In this document: in pieces, positions 13,741-27,200 of the stretch
How the letters are laid out: the number at the start of each line of letters is the position of its first letter
How positions within the stretch are numbered: the first letter of the stretch is position 1
NCBI RefSeq assembly: GCF_015706575.1
Contig: NW_024037069.1
Location: 35,609,315-35,673,314 of the forward strand
Direction: 5' to 3'
DNA length: 64,000 bases
Origin: Patiria miniata
Lineage: Eukaryota > Echinodermata > Asteroidea > Valvatida > Asterinidae
Notes under the pieces: model-generated
What the model was told of the DNA's origin: nothing
Databases searched by the model: none
The model's input: the letters and a program-made list of their open reading frames with translations, nothing else
Translations under genes and position numbers: made by a program

Positions 13741-16700
13741 ATGACTACTGACGCAAAAGGTACGTAGAATTTACTATTATTGATTTGAATGTTGTGATAT
13801 TGTTGTTTCAGGTCGATATTATCAATAAAATGTATTATCTGTTTCATACCATGCTTACACTATCATTGTTACTTAATAATATCTGTTAATTCATAGTTCT
13901 TCATTTACACCTTTATTTTAGGCATAATGCACTGAATTAGTAGACCTAAATAGGTTGTAAAATCACGTCAAATATCTTCTAAATGCACAGACAACTCAAG
14001 GCCCGAATTGAAATATGGTCCTCCATCTAAAAATCCGCATAAAATGTATTGCTTAGGAAAATGTAATGTTTGAACTCGTTTGAGATTGAAAATCGAATGT
14101 GTGAAACTCTTTGTAAAAATGTAATGATATGATACCGGTACCATTTGTCTTCTTTGATTAAACATGCTTAGAAAATATAGCAGTTAGAAACATTAAATGT
14201 ATGTGCATAAATTGATTTTGCAATAGAAAACAAAGTTTCCGATAAAATAGGAAGCACGTCATGGGTACCAATGCACTTACAGTCGGCAGATCATATTTTG
14301 TTTGCACGGAGCATACAGACAATGGACTCCCAATAAATTGACAGACAACAGTGATGTACAAGGGTTATATCATGAACTTATATCAACAAATGCTGCATTT
14401 TTAACATCAAAAAATATTGCCTGTGCATGACTTGCGTGTTTTTTTTCCAACCGTCTGGTGAAAAGTACAGGAAATGCATTGAATTGAAAAATAACGATTA
14501 TAGTCAATTGCCTCTCGTTGTTAGGCAACCAAGGTCAGTTGATGCGATATATTTTTTTACCTGACGACATACGATGTGAACTTTGTGTACACTATTTAAC
14601 ACTGTGTGTATCAATAATATTGAAATACGAATAGTGTAAAATGTTGGTTCTATCGTTGTGCATTTTACATTTGAGATCACGTTTTGGCCAGGTGTCCTAT
14701 AATATTTGGACTTTTATGAAACCGTTCCCTCGAAATGCAGTCACGAATGTATCTGTGACTTCTCATTTTTTTTCTCTGCACCACGACATGCACAGTGCGA
14801 TTAATGCGTCCGTATTTCATACATTCCAAATTTTACATGATACCTTTCGTGTCGTTTAAGTATGCGGCAGATGATTCCAACGACTATTATGAGAACCACA
14901 TAAAAAGCGTCTGATGGCAAACAACAGCGGGTAAATGGAGGAATTATTGTAAGGTTATTGTGAGAAAAAAAAACGTCGGCTATTTTCAATGAGCTTTTCT
15001 TTCCTCAAGGAGATTGTTACAATCGACATCATGGGTTTTATAAACACATGTAGTCATGTAACAATCGTCTATCGGGACGTGATGTATAGAGGTCTATAGG
15101 TCTTTTTCTGTTCAAGGCTGGGCTCAAAAAAGGCTGTAGATTTCAAATGCAGAACCCATACGAGTTGCGTCTGTGTTACAAAACATGGATGGATAATCTC
15201 TCCTTAGGGGAGACAAGTTGGTCTGCCCTCTTGGGTTCCATAGCAACAAGGATCATCTTGTTTTGGACGATTCAAAATGGCGTTTAACACTGTCACAGTG
15301 ACTCGTGAATTGTAACTACACTTGTTTTCTTCCCTTATTCTTGCATACCACTTAACTAAAATTCAACTCTGGTGTTTGTTTTTTTTAGAAACAAACCATC
15401 CATTTCATTTCCTTTTCCATTCTTGGTTTATTTCGGTATTGATATCCAATTCTCTTTTACAATAAACTTTGAGATGTAAAAATTAAAATAAAATACATGC
15501 CAAGATGTCCAATATCTGTATTTTCTAAAATCAACAAAATCAGAATTCATTGAGATATGTTCTTTTGTTTGGTTTAGCGGTCTATTAGTAGGATTCGTTT
15601 TCAAAAATGAATAGAAAATTGTTCAGCAAATTGTTCAGCTTTCGATCACCAACCTTTGTATGATTTTTTAAACGAAGGAAGACATAATCAATTTAATTGC
15701 TCGATCACTGAAATAATTGAGACTAAATTGCGGTCAGCGAGCGTAGAGGTTATTGTTCCCGCTTGTCTTGAGCACATTTACATGCATTAATTATTGCTCC
15801 TCGTTAATTTGTTTCAGTGGAGTGCATTTGGCCTACAGTAAACGAAGGAAAAACGCAGGTTGAAAGTTATTGTAGCGCATATGGCCTTGAGGGTGTATGT
15901 TTGAAAGCTTTGCGTTGTCATGACAACTCTTTGGCGCCAGTCAACATGCCTGGTTGGTTTCTGACCCATGCACTGCGGGTTTGGAAAATGGCCGCAACGT
16001 GGTCTACTGGCGCTGATGGTGAACGGCCGTTGGACAAAAATAACAATGACCTCATGATATAAAATTTACTAGTGAATTATTTATCTCTAGTTATGAACCG
16101 AAGCAGTTTTATGCGTCCGTGACACTCACCGAAGCTCGCAATCCCAAATCACCGAGGCTCGCAATCCCAAACAAAATTATTGTGGAGAATTTTGAAAGTG
16201 AAGACACTTTGGATGAAGTAAATCAGATAAAATCTACTTGATTATCAAATTTATGTCTGTAAATTTTATAGCTTGAAAATAAGAAGGGCCTATATTTGTG
16301 TGATTTTAGTCCATTTGTGTCCGTTGCTTGGTTTGAACTGCGGTTTAGAATGGCATATGCAACGGGGACAAAACGCATTGAAAACGTGCACAATGAATAA
16401 GATCCGATAATAAGATCCTAAATATTTTGAAGACGATAGGTTTGACAAGTATCTTTTTTTGAACGAACTTTCAGTTTGTGCCGAATGCGGGAATGCTGCA
16501 GCCAAGTTCTACAGTCTACATGGCAACGACAGGACGCTGCTCTGCTCATCGGAATGCCATGAGAAATGGAAAGAGAAAAACGTAAGATTTGGAAAATGTG
16601 TTAACAATTTACAAAATACACAGCAAGCTGCCTTCTCCTGAAGCATACATGATTTAAAAAAAAAAAGGAAACCAAAAGTCAATGTTTTATTCCTTGCATA

Positions 16701-19700
16701 TTCGATAAATGTTTCTCGTGTGTTTTTCCCCAATAATGCAGGATGATTCCACTAACGCTCTCTTGATTGAGCTGGATGAGAACAGTGGCGAAAATAAAGA
16801 TGATGAAGCAGAGGTAACATTTAAGTTTACTTTAAATTTACTATATCGGTACTTTACTTATAGTATTCCCACTACTAAAAATACATGAATTTATATAATA
16901 CAGTCATACCATTTTGTCTATTTAACAAATTCTGTTCATCTGGCTTTCCACTGTGTTCATCGGTGATATCAAGTTGATTTCAAGTTGGCCTAATTTTTAC
17001 ATCAGAGTCAAAAAGTATATTTCCCCTGTAATTTAAGTTTAAAAGTATCATTTGGCTGATAAGTTAGTTTAATCTTTATTGTAAAATCTTTATTAAAGTT
17101 AAGTCAAATGTTTCATTTCACTGCATGCCCTTGAAGCAGCCAGTGTAAATCTCTCAGCGATTGAGAACTTACAGTCAAGTTCGTAAATATCCAACATCTG
17201 TATTGGGGAAAAAACGCTAATTATTTTTGTCTGGCGTTCAACAACAGGTTAATGAAGTTTTCAAGGCGTGCCATCGCGGTGAAGACAACCTCCAAAAACT
17301 ACAGTCTCACTTCCAACTGTACGGAGAAAACCCCAACCAAGTCAACGCCAAGGGCCAGACTCTGCTGACATATGCCATAGCAAAGGGAGACGTCAAGACA
17401 CTAGACCTGCTGCTATTGGCTGGAGCTGAGATCGACGCAGAGGATGATAATGGCGATACTGCGCTGATGGTTGCCGCGCAACTCGAATCTGAAATAAAGG
17501 TATTGTAAGCGGAATTGATGCTTATTTATCTCGACTGTATCATAAACTCACGCAGGCTAAGCTCACAGAGTGTACGCAAAGAAATAAAGCGGTTCCTTTT
17601 GTAAATAAATCTACTCGGACGAATCAAAACTAAGTCAAAGGAAATAGAATATTTTTTCTGAAAAGAATAGAACAGTGTGTTCTAATGCCGATGGTTTCAT
17701 GTTTCTGATAACCAGTTGACGTATTATTTTGTTTATTTTTGCAGGTTGAGTATCTCTTGGAGAAAGGAGCGCAGCCTACCATCGCCGACATCGAAGGGAA
17801 AACAGCATTATACAGAACAGAGCAAAATAAGGTAAATCTTTGTCTGACGTGCATGTTTGTGACTCATGATCACAAAGTACTTTCCCCTATCCATCTTGGA
17901 TTGTAAATGTTTACCAGTGCGGGGAGTTAGGCTATACTTGCTCTCAGCCGTTTTATGGAAACTGGAGCAGACACAATCCTTATGTACATTGTTCCATGCT
18001 GGTACAGTATAGGCATATACACTTTTAATAGTTTGGCTGTTTCAGACCGGCATTTCAAAGTTGCGCTGAACCAAAATGCCCTGTCAGTCCGAACAATATT
18101 ACTGCATGCAGTCCATCTTTTCGACGACTGAGTAGGCGACTGATTAGACGACTGATTAGGCAGTTGCTCCTATATTGTTTTAAACATTAAACTTAATAGT
18201 TTCATTCTATACGACTCTGGAAAGTCAGTGCAAAGCCCGCCTCATACTCGACACCAAAACGAACGCGAATTTGTGACGTCATGGCAAATATTCGCACTGC
18301 GCAAAAGTTAAACACATTTCAACTCTGGTGAATTTCACAGCAAATGAAAGTAAAGGAATTCTTTCTTTATAATTTGTGTAGTCCAAATTTTGGTGTAAAA
18401 GTCTCAGACATTTTGTAATTTCGGCTAACTTTCGATGACCTGGTTTCAGAGACTTTTAAATGCTTAAAGGTTCCACGGATGTATTTTTCTTATAAGAAAA
18501 CAATGTGTGCAACTTTCTCCGCTTCTTAAACGGATGAAAACTATTTTACATCTCTTTTCGGTTAGTTTTATTGAAAAGGGCACTCTTTAAGCATTTTTAA
18601 TTTTCCATGATTTTTTAAGACAATTGAGGGCGCCGTTGCTGTGATATCATTTCAGGAAGGCACTGTTCAGTAAATTAGGGGTTTTCTGTTCAAATTGTGA
18701 ACCAAAATGTTGCTTATTGAAAACATTTGTGGGAAAGGGCTACTAACTTATTGGCTTACTGCCATATGTACTGACAAAACAACGAATCACCAAAGAAAAG
18801 AACATTTATGACAGCAAAATATCCCAAATTCTAGCAACTTTCTGTGCTGAAGTAGCTGTAATCTTGGCCTTTCTGCCTAGAATGACATCACAGTTTTGCT
18901 CATTAATATGGAAATTCGCTTAAGCATAAAAACCAAAAATCACCAAAATACCGTTAAAAATAGCAAAAACGAAAATTGAAAATAAGGTTAAATGGGACAC
19001 AAAGGTGCGTTTCCAAGGATTGCATTAAAACAATTACATTGCGTGGGCTCACAGGTGCAAAGCAGCTTGCCATGCAGGTGTGATTATAATAAGATCTCAT
19101 CCAAATTTTAAATTTCACTGACTCTGAAAAAAAATCTCTCTTCAATGTCACAGGTATCCATGATTGATGGCGAGTGGTGCACAGGGTTAATGGCTATCCT
19201 CGCTTTCAAATATTAACCACTTAAAACTTGTTTTTCTCAAAGCTCTCTGCTTTTTTGTCAAATGTGGGATTTGGGAAGCCCTCGGTGGGTGCAGCGGCAA
19301 TAGAGCCTGTCGGATATAAATATGTTTTCCACAAACGCTAACAATACATTAAAAGTAAGAAAACAAAATGATAGAAGGTAAAAAAAATATACATTGATGC
19401 CGAACCCCAACTTGGAAGTAAAGAAAGTGCAAAGTGGGGGAGCAGTTAAATCAAGGCCACGGATCTTGTGAAATGCTGAGATCTGCGTTTCCAAAGATCG
19501 AGCGATTTTCATGAGTGATGGGAACATTACCAGCACGTCGTCGTAAAAGTTGGTACCTTGATCCGGTCTTAACTTTTTCTTTCAAATGGGGCGTGCGGTC
19601 GCTGCCGAAGTGAATTGAACGTGATGGGAAGTAATAAATAACCGTCTGAAATTTTCTACACAAACTCCCGGTGTGTGTGGGGGGGGGGGAGGCTTTGCAT

Positions 19701-22700
19701 AGAAATTTTCAGGTACCAACTTTTACGACAATGTGTCAGTAATGTGTTCAATGGCGTAAAATTCGCTTTGCTTTCGAAGTAAATACCGGCCTTAAAACGG
19801 GTGCAACATATTTTTTTGTGTAGTTTCATAGTGATTGAGTTCTCGTTACCTTTGCCGTACTTTGCATTCTTTCATTTTAGACCACGAAGTGTGCAAAGCT
19901 TCTGATTGACAAGGATCCTTCGCTGGTTCACGCGACCGACAAACATAAGCAAACCGTGCTTCACCTGGTAGCCGGCGAGGTCAGTTATAAACTACTGTGA
20001 ATTTCTGCTCTCTCACATTTTTCTTTGATAATTTAAAACCAATTTGCACTCAAAGTTTTCTCACCACTGTTGTTTTCTGTTCTGTCAAATGACAGTCATA
20101 TAAACCAACTGCTATTATATGCTTTTACATTTTGATCATTAATGATTTTACATTTTTATTTGTAGGGAAATGATGAGCTTATTAGCTATCTTTTGCAACG
20201 TGAGTCCAAGAGAAACGAGCTGGATAATTTGGGACGCACGCCACTGCACTGGGCTGTCATACAAGGAATGGTAAGTGTCGAAACCATGTCATAAAACTGC
20301 TAAAAACAAGGTGTTAAATAAACTGAGTGTGGCATGTCCTCGTTGAAGGCATATAGGATCATTTGCTTGTCATGCATTTTGTTCGTTTTAAATAATAACA
20401 CCACTCAAAATCCAAAGAAACTGTTCAAAAACCTAACCTGGTAAGTTTCAGTTTCAGTTCAGTTAAAAAAATCAAAATATTTGCCCTGTTTACCAAAATA
20501 GACCATGTCTAACACGGGCCTCCAGAGCTATATAAGTCTGTTATCACTATACCATCCACGTAATTGATGAGACATCAATTATAGTCATTCTCTGGACAAT
20601 CAGCATCATACTGCGAAAATTTAAAGATAAATAGAATTACTCTTTTAATCAACATTTTGTCTTCATTTTGGTATAATGTAGAAAACAAGTGTTGAGATTC
20701 TTTTGGAGAGCGAAGGCGAGAACGCTATCGACGTGCGAGACAAGTTTGGTTTCTATCCGATCCACTGTGCCGTGCAGATCAACAGACCGGACATCGCACG
20801 ACTACTCGTACACAAGGTAAGGCATGCCGCCATCTTGGTCATGTCCCCTGACTGCATATAAACATTATTGGTATGGACATTCAACATCACGTCTTTGGTT
20901 CAAGCCATCTTAGGTCATGTCATGTTTTGTGGTCATTTGTATCTAATGATAGTGCATTGTATATAACTTAATCCAATAAACAACAATGTCACTAACAATT
21001 TGAGAGCCTCACTTAAAGCTGGGTAGGTAGAATGCCGGCTGGTAGCGTACTGGAGGTCACAGATCCTAAGCCGTTCCCTTCAATTTCTTTGTTCAAACAT
21101 TCACAAAATAAATTAAGATATTTATATTATTTTGAAATTGAATTAATTGCGAACTTGGAACAATCAGAAAATAGCCACCTCTTGTAGTTGTCATTTTGTG
21201 ATAAGTTGTAATGGTTTCATTAAGTAGCTTACGAAATGCTTTAAAGACGTAACATACATGTAAACGAGAATACGACGATACAATATTCTGTCTTTTTTTG
21301 GCCAGGGTTGCAATCTTGGTCTGATTGATTTCGCTTCCCGGACGCCCTTCGTCTATGCAGCATCCCTGGGCTACCAAGAGATATGCGAGATCATACTGGA
21401 GAAGCAGGTGGAAATGAATGCATTCGATCGAGACGTAAGTCTTTCGACTTTCCTTCCAAATTGAATCTTTATTTTTGACGAAAAGCCTAACACTGTTTGC
21501 TCAGTGGTAAAGCTGGCCAATTGAGGACATCTGTAAGTTCATCAGGACGAAACCTCATTGATGGAACTACTAATCACACGATCGTGCAAGCATGGAACAC
21601 CATCAATTGCTCAGTAACGAGTTGGCCAATCTTCATGTCATGTCTTTGGTTGCAGCTGTCACTCAGTTCTTGTTTCGCTAGCTAAGCAAACTTGCTAAGC
21701 ATAACTCCCTCGGTGCACAAATGAATACGACGTAAGGAGGCCAAGCTCGCCAAAGAGTTTCATTAACTTGTGCTGTTTTCCCCCACATTTTTATAGCAAA
21801 AATAATCTAACACTATGCCATCATGAAGGCGTGGATTATTATTATTTTTGTAACCTTTGAATACCAGGGCTTCACTGCGTTACATTTTGCTGCTTCGAGG
21901 GGTGACAGCACCCTCTGCCGTCTGCTTCTCAACCAGGGCGCAAACGCGGATCCGACCAATGAAAAACGCGAGACGCCCCTCCACCTTGCCACAACCAATG
22001 AGCACAAAGATGTGGTCGAGATCCTCATGAATAATGGATCAAGGGGCGTGTCCATGACGGATGAAGATGAAAGGTATGGGTTAAAGTATGCATTATTTTG
22101 GGAATAATCGAAAAACCCAATTGAAAAACTGTCGGTTTTTTTAATTCGGTTTGAAACAATATTTCATACATGTAATAGGTATTAAAATAATATAACATTA
22201 CAGAGAATGTATTACTTCAATTCTCTTTTGGTGAAACTTTAACGAATTCGATGATCTTCTAATTTTCCGAGTTAGGTTTTCCCCTTTAATTGTTTAATTT
22301 TACTTTCCAGGACGCCAATCCACCACGCAGCTGAGTGCGATTATCTGGATATTCTCAAAATTCTCGTCAATAGGACGTCAGCGGAACAGGACAAAGAAAA
22401 CACGGGAACAGAAAATAACAGGTGATTTGACAATAATCAAAAAGACTAAAACGATTAATCAGGAGGATATTGATTAAAAATAAACTTAAAACTGAAAACG
22501 CTTCTCCATTTTCGAGATTTGTTTACGAATTCCAAATGCCTTTTTTTTTCTTTTTCTTTTACAGCAAAGACGATTCAATAAACGCTTTAGACATGCGAGA
22601 CAGTGACAACCACACAGCACTGTATCTTGCCGCTTCGCGTGAGTACCGAGAATGCTGCAAGGTCCTGTTGGATCGAGGTTGCACGGTGGACGAGGAAAGT

Positions 22701-23596
22701 AGACCATACCTCGTTCAGATGGGCCTCATAGAGGAAGGAAAAGAAGAGGAAGCTCAAGAAGAAGCGACGGAGAAGGAGGTTGAGGAGGACGGGAGTGCCA
22801 TGACAACAAGGGAGAGATACGCCCCCAGCGTCAGCCCATCGACAGAGGAACCACCCATTCAACTATGTAAGATCAAGTTGAGTTTTCTTACTACCACGTG
22901 CTCACATCAATATTTTAAAGTTACAGAACTGAAACGAGATATATTCAACAGTATTTTTGAAACGTCAGTTTATACAATTCATCGGAATTTAGAAACTATT
23001 GAAGCCTGAAAACGTTCCTATACCAAAACACCTGTTTTGATCGATAACGTGATTGACTGATTAATTGATTGATTGGTTAATTGATTGATTGATTGATTGA
23101 TTGACAGCTCCCGTGACAGACAGAGATGTGATTGCCAATACTTCTCGTCACATCCAAGATGACGTCATGTCGAGCAGGTCAAGTAAGAGCTCCCGGAAGC
23201 CTAAAGCAGACAGCTGGACCAAGTTTATCGAGAAGAAGAAAAGAAACAAGGACAACATGTTGCAAACGTACGTTCGTCTTTCATAGAGTATTTCGGATTT
23301 TTTCTAAGTTATCAATATCTCGCAAATATCAATTTGAATTCTCTCTTTGTTTCTCTTCCACAATAAACAGAAACCGCAGTATTCCCAAGTACACCGGTTC
23401 ACCCTACCTCATTCCCCAAGTCGACAGCCACGTTTTCAGGAGGTACCTGATTGGCCACCGCACCGCGCACGACATCTACAGCGACGAGAAACCAACCAAT
23501 CACAAGAAAATTTACGCAAGTGACGGGCAGTCGAGGAAGTACTCGTACTCGCGGAGCGCAACCTCGGATAAACCGCTGTGGAACAGTATGTTTTGA
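13741..23596 (+). CDS. ankyrin-repeat protein with N-terminal CxxC...CxxxC zinc-finger-like motif
   Basis: Fourteen exons give a 669-residue protein: 13741-13759, 16475-16581, 16742-16813, 17248-17499, 17745-17831, 19881-19979, 20166-20270, 20682-20816, 21306-21434, 21868-22073, 22311-22421, 22565-22866, 23108-23267, 23371-23596. All junctions are GT-AG with matching phases. Residues 8-34 hold Cys8, Cys11, Cys30 and Cys34, a spacing like FCS/TRASH/MYM-type fingers. A short acidic linker follows. Then come 11 ankyrin repeats (about residues 107-485; for example NLGRTPLHWAVIQG and GFTALHFAASRGD); repeat 10 has an insertion before its last turn. A Glu-rich linker leads to a basic, Ser-rich C-terminal segment (SWTKFIEKKKRN, ending PLWNSMF) that I do not recognise. 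Ankyrin stacks bind proteins, so a scaffold or adaptor role is plausible, but the function is unknown. No orthologue is named. Candidate AATAAA signals lie at 24546 and 24776. Confidence 0.93.
18121..18166 (+). repeat. short minisatellite, ~16-bp unit
   Basis: Imperfect tandem repeats of a CGACTGATTAGGCGACT-like unit lie in the 2-kb intron 5 of the ankyrin gene (18121-18166). The rest of that intron (17832-19880) holds the foldback element at 19524-19745 and otherwise no feature I recognise. Confidence 0.6.
19524..19745. mobile_element. foldback/MITE-like element in ankyrin gene intron
   Basis: The inverted ends share a perfect 19-bp core: GTCGTAAAAGTTGGTACCT at 19540-19558 and its complement at 19711-19729. 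The similarity extends outward, imperfectly, to ACATTAC on both sides. The inner 150 bp contain a G-run (about 19679-19689) and no gene. No convincing target duplication was seen, so the class is unknown. Confidence 0.65.
20341..20453 (+). repeat. dispersed repeat, copy 2 (pair with 6263-6375)
   Basis: This is the same sequence family as the copy in DEPDC1 intron 6, here in ankyrin-gene intron 7. The blocks shared are AAGGCATATAGGATCATTTG, CACCACTCAAAATCCAAAG and AACCTAACCTGGT. Confidence 0.75.
23058..23106 (+). repeat. (GATT)n microsatellite abutting a splice acceptor
   Basis: A GATT/AATT tetranucleotide run ends at the TTGACAG acceptor of the penultimate ankyrin-gene exon. It therefore forms the polypyrimidine-poor 3' end of that intron, which is unusual for a constitutive acceptor. 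Confidence 0.8.
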
Positions 23597-25099
23597 AGAT
23601 TAAAAGTCCAGTTACCAATTTTATGGAACATCTGAGGACAAAAATGTGGCTAAGCACACTAAAGCTCAGCTTAGCAAGGACAAGTTACCAACCAAATGCT
23701 ACCTCATTGGTGTTGACTGGTTCTCAGAAAATAGTTTGTTTTGTATCTGTACATTAACTTGTCAGTACTAACATATACTAACTTGCTCAGCAAGTTGTCA
23801 TGCACTTTAAGACCTTTCTCAAGCTGAAAATTCCTGATGAGCTTCGCAAGTATACAGTGTTATCATAAGACATTGCACGGGTACGTGTTTGACGTAAATA
23901 CTGCTGCACATATCGGTAGCTAGTGTAATGATGGTCTAATGCTATCCTGAATGTGGAGAACAACATATTTCTGCAAGTCTTCTCTTCGTAAATGTCAATG
24001 AAATGATAAACCATGGCTACATGTAGCCTAAATGGTTTTGAGGAGATATGAATCACTGTAACTGCACGTCTTATAACACATTTCAGAACAGTTTTTCATG
24101 AACATTTTCCAGTATGACATTCTCTCGTTATGTGCAGTCAATGTATAGGCCTACATAACTGTTTTACCCAATATACGTTTATTCTGTAACTACGTGGGAG
24201 ACTGAGGAGAAAATGGGTGTCAGGTTTTGGTATAGACGTAACTCAAGTCGGACTCAAGTTGATATCCACAGCACCCACTGCCATTACAACTGCCATCACA
24301 ACCAAGAGAAAAAAGCGACTTGGGTCTAGTCTAGGTTTTGGGTTGTATAAATTAAGTGGCATTGATTGTTTCACTGAAACTGAAGGAAGTCCCACAAATG
24401 GCAAGTGCGAGATAAATTGGCTTGCTTTGACTTTCTCGCCTTTAAAACTATGATTTGGAATAAGAGCCTTGAATTTATTCCCACTATCTGGAATCAAACC
24501 CAAATCACTACTGTACGTCCCTCATTGCCAACTAACCCATCAACCAATAAAAAAAAATCGGCTTGTATAGTGCAAAACAAATTGTAAAAAAAGACCCCTA
24601 AATCCGGCAAATTGTTAATTGAACTGGGAACTTTCAATTAATTGTTGTCACAACTTTGGCAGAGCACACCTATTATCTTTAGGCTAAATGGTCCAGTCAT
24701 TCCAGCACTAGAAAAATAACATGGTACATGTACATTTCTGATGTTTTTCCATGTTATACTTCACTTTTGTATTACAATAAATTGTATCATGAATTTTTTG
24801 GTACTTTTCATGTAACAATGTATTCTTAATAATGTAATAATAAATCCGTATAACATTGTAAGTACTATATCGTGCATGGAGGTTCAGTTCGTTCTTTCTT
24901 ACCATTTTCGTTGATGAGAAGTTCACTACGCTTATCGTCTGTAAATCTGTAGATTAGTTTCCATACTGCAATGATGCATTCCATTTACACTATTAGATCT
25001 GTCAGCAAACATCGAAACAGCGGTGCGATATCAAATGCAGATTTTTAGTTTCATAAGTAGTCTGTCATAATTACAGCCTTGGTCAGTCGCCCCATAATA

Positions 25100-25753
25100 C
25101 AGGATGAGTCAAAAAGAAATCTGTGACCTGGATTATATATTTTCTTCCCTCAAAAAGCAATTAAATTTGACACACCAACGAAGCATATATCAAACGAGTA
25201 TACTCTTCCACTCATTTGAAGAAAAAAAAAGACTTACTGAAGTTGATCCATGCTATAATGAGAAGTTATGCATATTTTACTAAAATAATTCATTTTTACA
25301 GCTGTCCACATAGAATGCCATTTGAAGCTTTTGAGCTGAGTAAGAACCAGAAATTACACACAGGCATTAAGATACAAATGAGATTTACAGAATTTTTGTC
25401 GACTGAATCATTATTTTGTGTTTTAAATATGAAAAAAAAAATCTGAAATAATGTTGGTAATTTTTGTTTGTTCCAGTGCAAATGTTCGTTCAATATTCAT
25501 GAAAGCAAGAACACGCCATGTTTTCATTGTACATGTCAACGGTAAATGATCACTGGTGGACAGCTGAATGTTGTGATGTTTGTAAATATACAAAACTTGC
25601 GAATATAGTATGTAGATAATGTGATTTTTTTTACAGCTACTAGTCAATAATATGTACTTAATCCCTTCATTATTTTTATTAAATGAACCAAGCCACATAT
25701 ATTCTTTTTTCATATTTGTTCTTATTAGAACACCTTCTTTTTGACTCGCCCTG
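25100..25753. mobile_element. 654-bp mariner-type non-autonomous element, TA flanked
   Basis: The ends are inverted repeats: CAGGATGAGTCAAAAAGAA at the left and TTCTTTTTGACTCGCCCTG at the right (17 of 19 match). They are flanked by TA at 25098-25099 and 25754-25755, as expected for Tc1/mariner/IS630 insertions. The end resembles the CAGGGTGWSTCAAAA ends typical of mariners. A 168-codon minus-strand open frame lies inside, but I see no transposase motif in it. Confidence 0.75.
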
Positions 25754-26778
25754 TATGACATTGGCTTGCTGATGGTCAAGGTGATGAAATAATGTTTCGA
25801 TTCGGCAACCTTAAGGGACACTGCGTAATGGGAGCGCCCAATTGGGCTGTAAAACATCTTCTTTTCACGAAATGATATCAACTGGAAAGAGCATTTGAAA
25901 ATAGAGTATAAACGTCCACACAACCACACCTTAAAATTTGACCTTCAAAATATCGAGCGGTTAAAGTGCTGATGGTCGTAATTCTAGTCACACATCTGCT
26001 TTAAAAAAGGTTTATTAAAACGCATGAATGTTCATCGTGTTGATATAATTATGGGCTAATTTATGTTTTAAAAAACACGCTCTTTGTTGTTTTAAATTAG
26101 TGAAATAACCTCAGCTTTGTCAGTCTCCCTGTGAGTTTAACAGCAAGAAAATGAGAAGCTAGCTTATCATGTTCGCCGAATTAGTTTCGCCTCTTCCCGC
26201 TCCTGAGGATGAATTCATGGACCAATTCACCAATATAGCTCATTTGAACCTTGAAGCCTTCGTTTTACTGTCAGATCCCAAGCAAACTGCCTCCATTCTC
26301 CCTTCTAATTAAAAAAAAAGGAGACATTCCCGTTTTAAACTCAAGTTGAAGGACAGGTTATTGTGCGCTGGCCGTTGTCCCTAGGCGATTTCGATCGTAT
26401 ACATTGTAGGTCTTAAATTAGTACATTTTCCCCCCTCGCCAGGCCTCGGCAGGAAAAATCAATCACTCATTATAGAGATACCTATTTTGTGTTCAGTGTA
26501 ATGACCTGTAGATTACCCTTCAAAATTCGTTGGGAATGCCCAATATGTTGATGTTTAAGCAAAGAGAATTTTGCAAGTATTTTACCAACAGTAGAACAAA
26601 ACAAGTCAACGCTATTAAAGCTGGTCCCAGCGTGCACACTATTATTCAATCGATTCAGCATAGCCGCTTTACTGGAAGGCTTTTATTTAATAATCGAGTC
26701 TATCTACACGATGGGCCACTGATCCATTGGCGTTAGGTGGTACTCCTATACGATAGCACTGCCCGGCGCACAAGTGAT

Positions 26779-26821
26779 AGTCAGTCAGTCAGTGGGGTAG
26801 TCAGTAAGTCGGTCAGTCAGG
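26779..26821 (+). repeat. (GTCA)n microsatellite, imperfect
   Basis: Imperfect tandem AGTCAGTCAGTC units are interrupted by GGGGTAGT. This is simple repeat DNA with no coding content. Confidence 0.8.
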
Positions 26822-27043
26822 TACAAAGGGGGCACTATGCTGGCCTCTGTGACCAGCAAAAATACCAACAATATTCTCATAAACAGATGACCAGTAACTC
26901 AATCGTTTTGTGGTCGGGTGGCGTGCCATAGTAATTGTCCTATACGACCGACTACTTGTTTGTGCATTCAAGCACATATCCTTTCCCCCAAATTTCAAGT
27001 TCTCTGAATTATGAGATTTGAAGGTGTGCATGATGAAGGGTAA

Positions 27044-27200
27044 TATAAGGTAAGTTGTGGCGGTAGCACCATGTGGCAAAATCTCTTTTGTGAGTATGTG
27101 TGGTTCTGAAAAGAACCGGAGGGTACTCAACGTTTCGGACAGTTTGCGCTGCCCGTCGTCAGATTTTGCCACATGGCGCTACCGCAACAACTTACCTTAT
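27044..27200. mobile_element. foldback element with hammerhead-like core (family copy 1)
   Basis: Inverted arms of about 39 bp lie at 27044-27082 and 27161-27200 (ATAAGGTAAGTTGT, CATGTGGCAAAAT). Inside is the palindrome GGTTCTGAAAAGAACC. On the minus strand, CTGACGA is followed by a 7-bp stem (CGGGCAG / CTGTCCG), then GAAAC and, six bases later, GTA. That order matches the catalytic core of a hammerhead ribozyme, although a proper helix I is not evident. Relatives lie at 35184-35440 and 37950-38066. Confidence 0.7.

Noticed and set aside
15818-16062. 81-codon open frame in intron 1 of the ankyrin gene, preceded by TTTGTTTCAG
   Set aside because: It could be entered in phase 1 from exon 1, but skipping it gives a perfect phase match directly to the CxxC exon. 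No donor restores that phase and the protein is not recognisable.
25423-25929. 168-codon minus-strand open frame as a host gene
   Set aside because: It overlaps the right end of a mariner-type MITE, is AT-rich with low-complexity residues, and has no recognisable domain.
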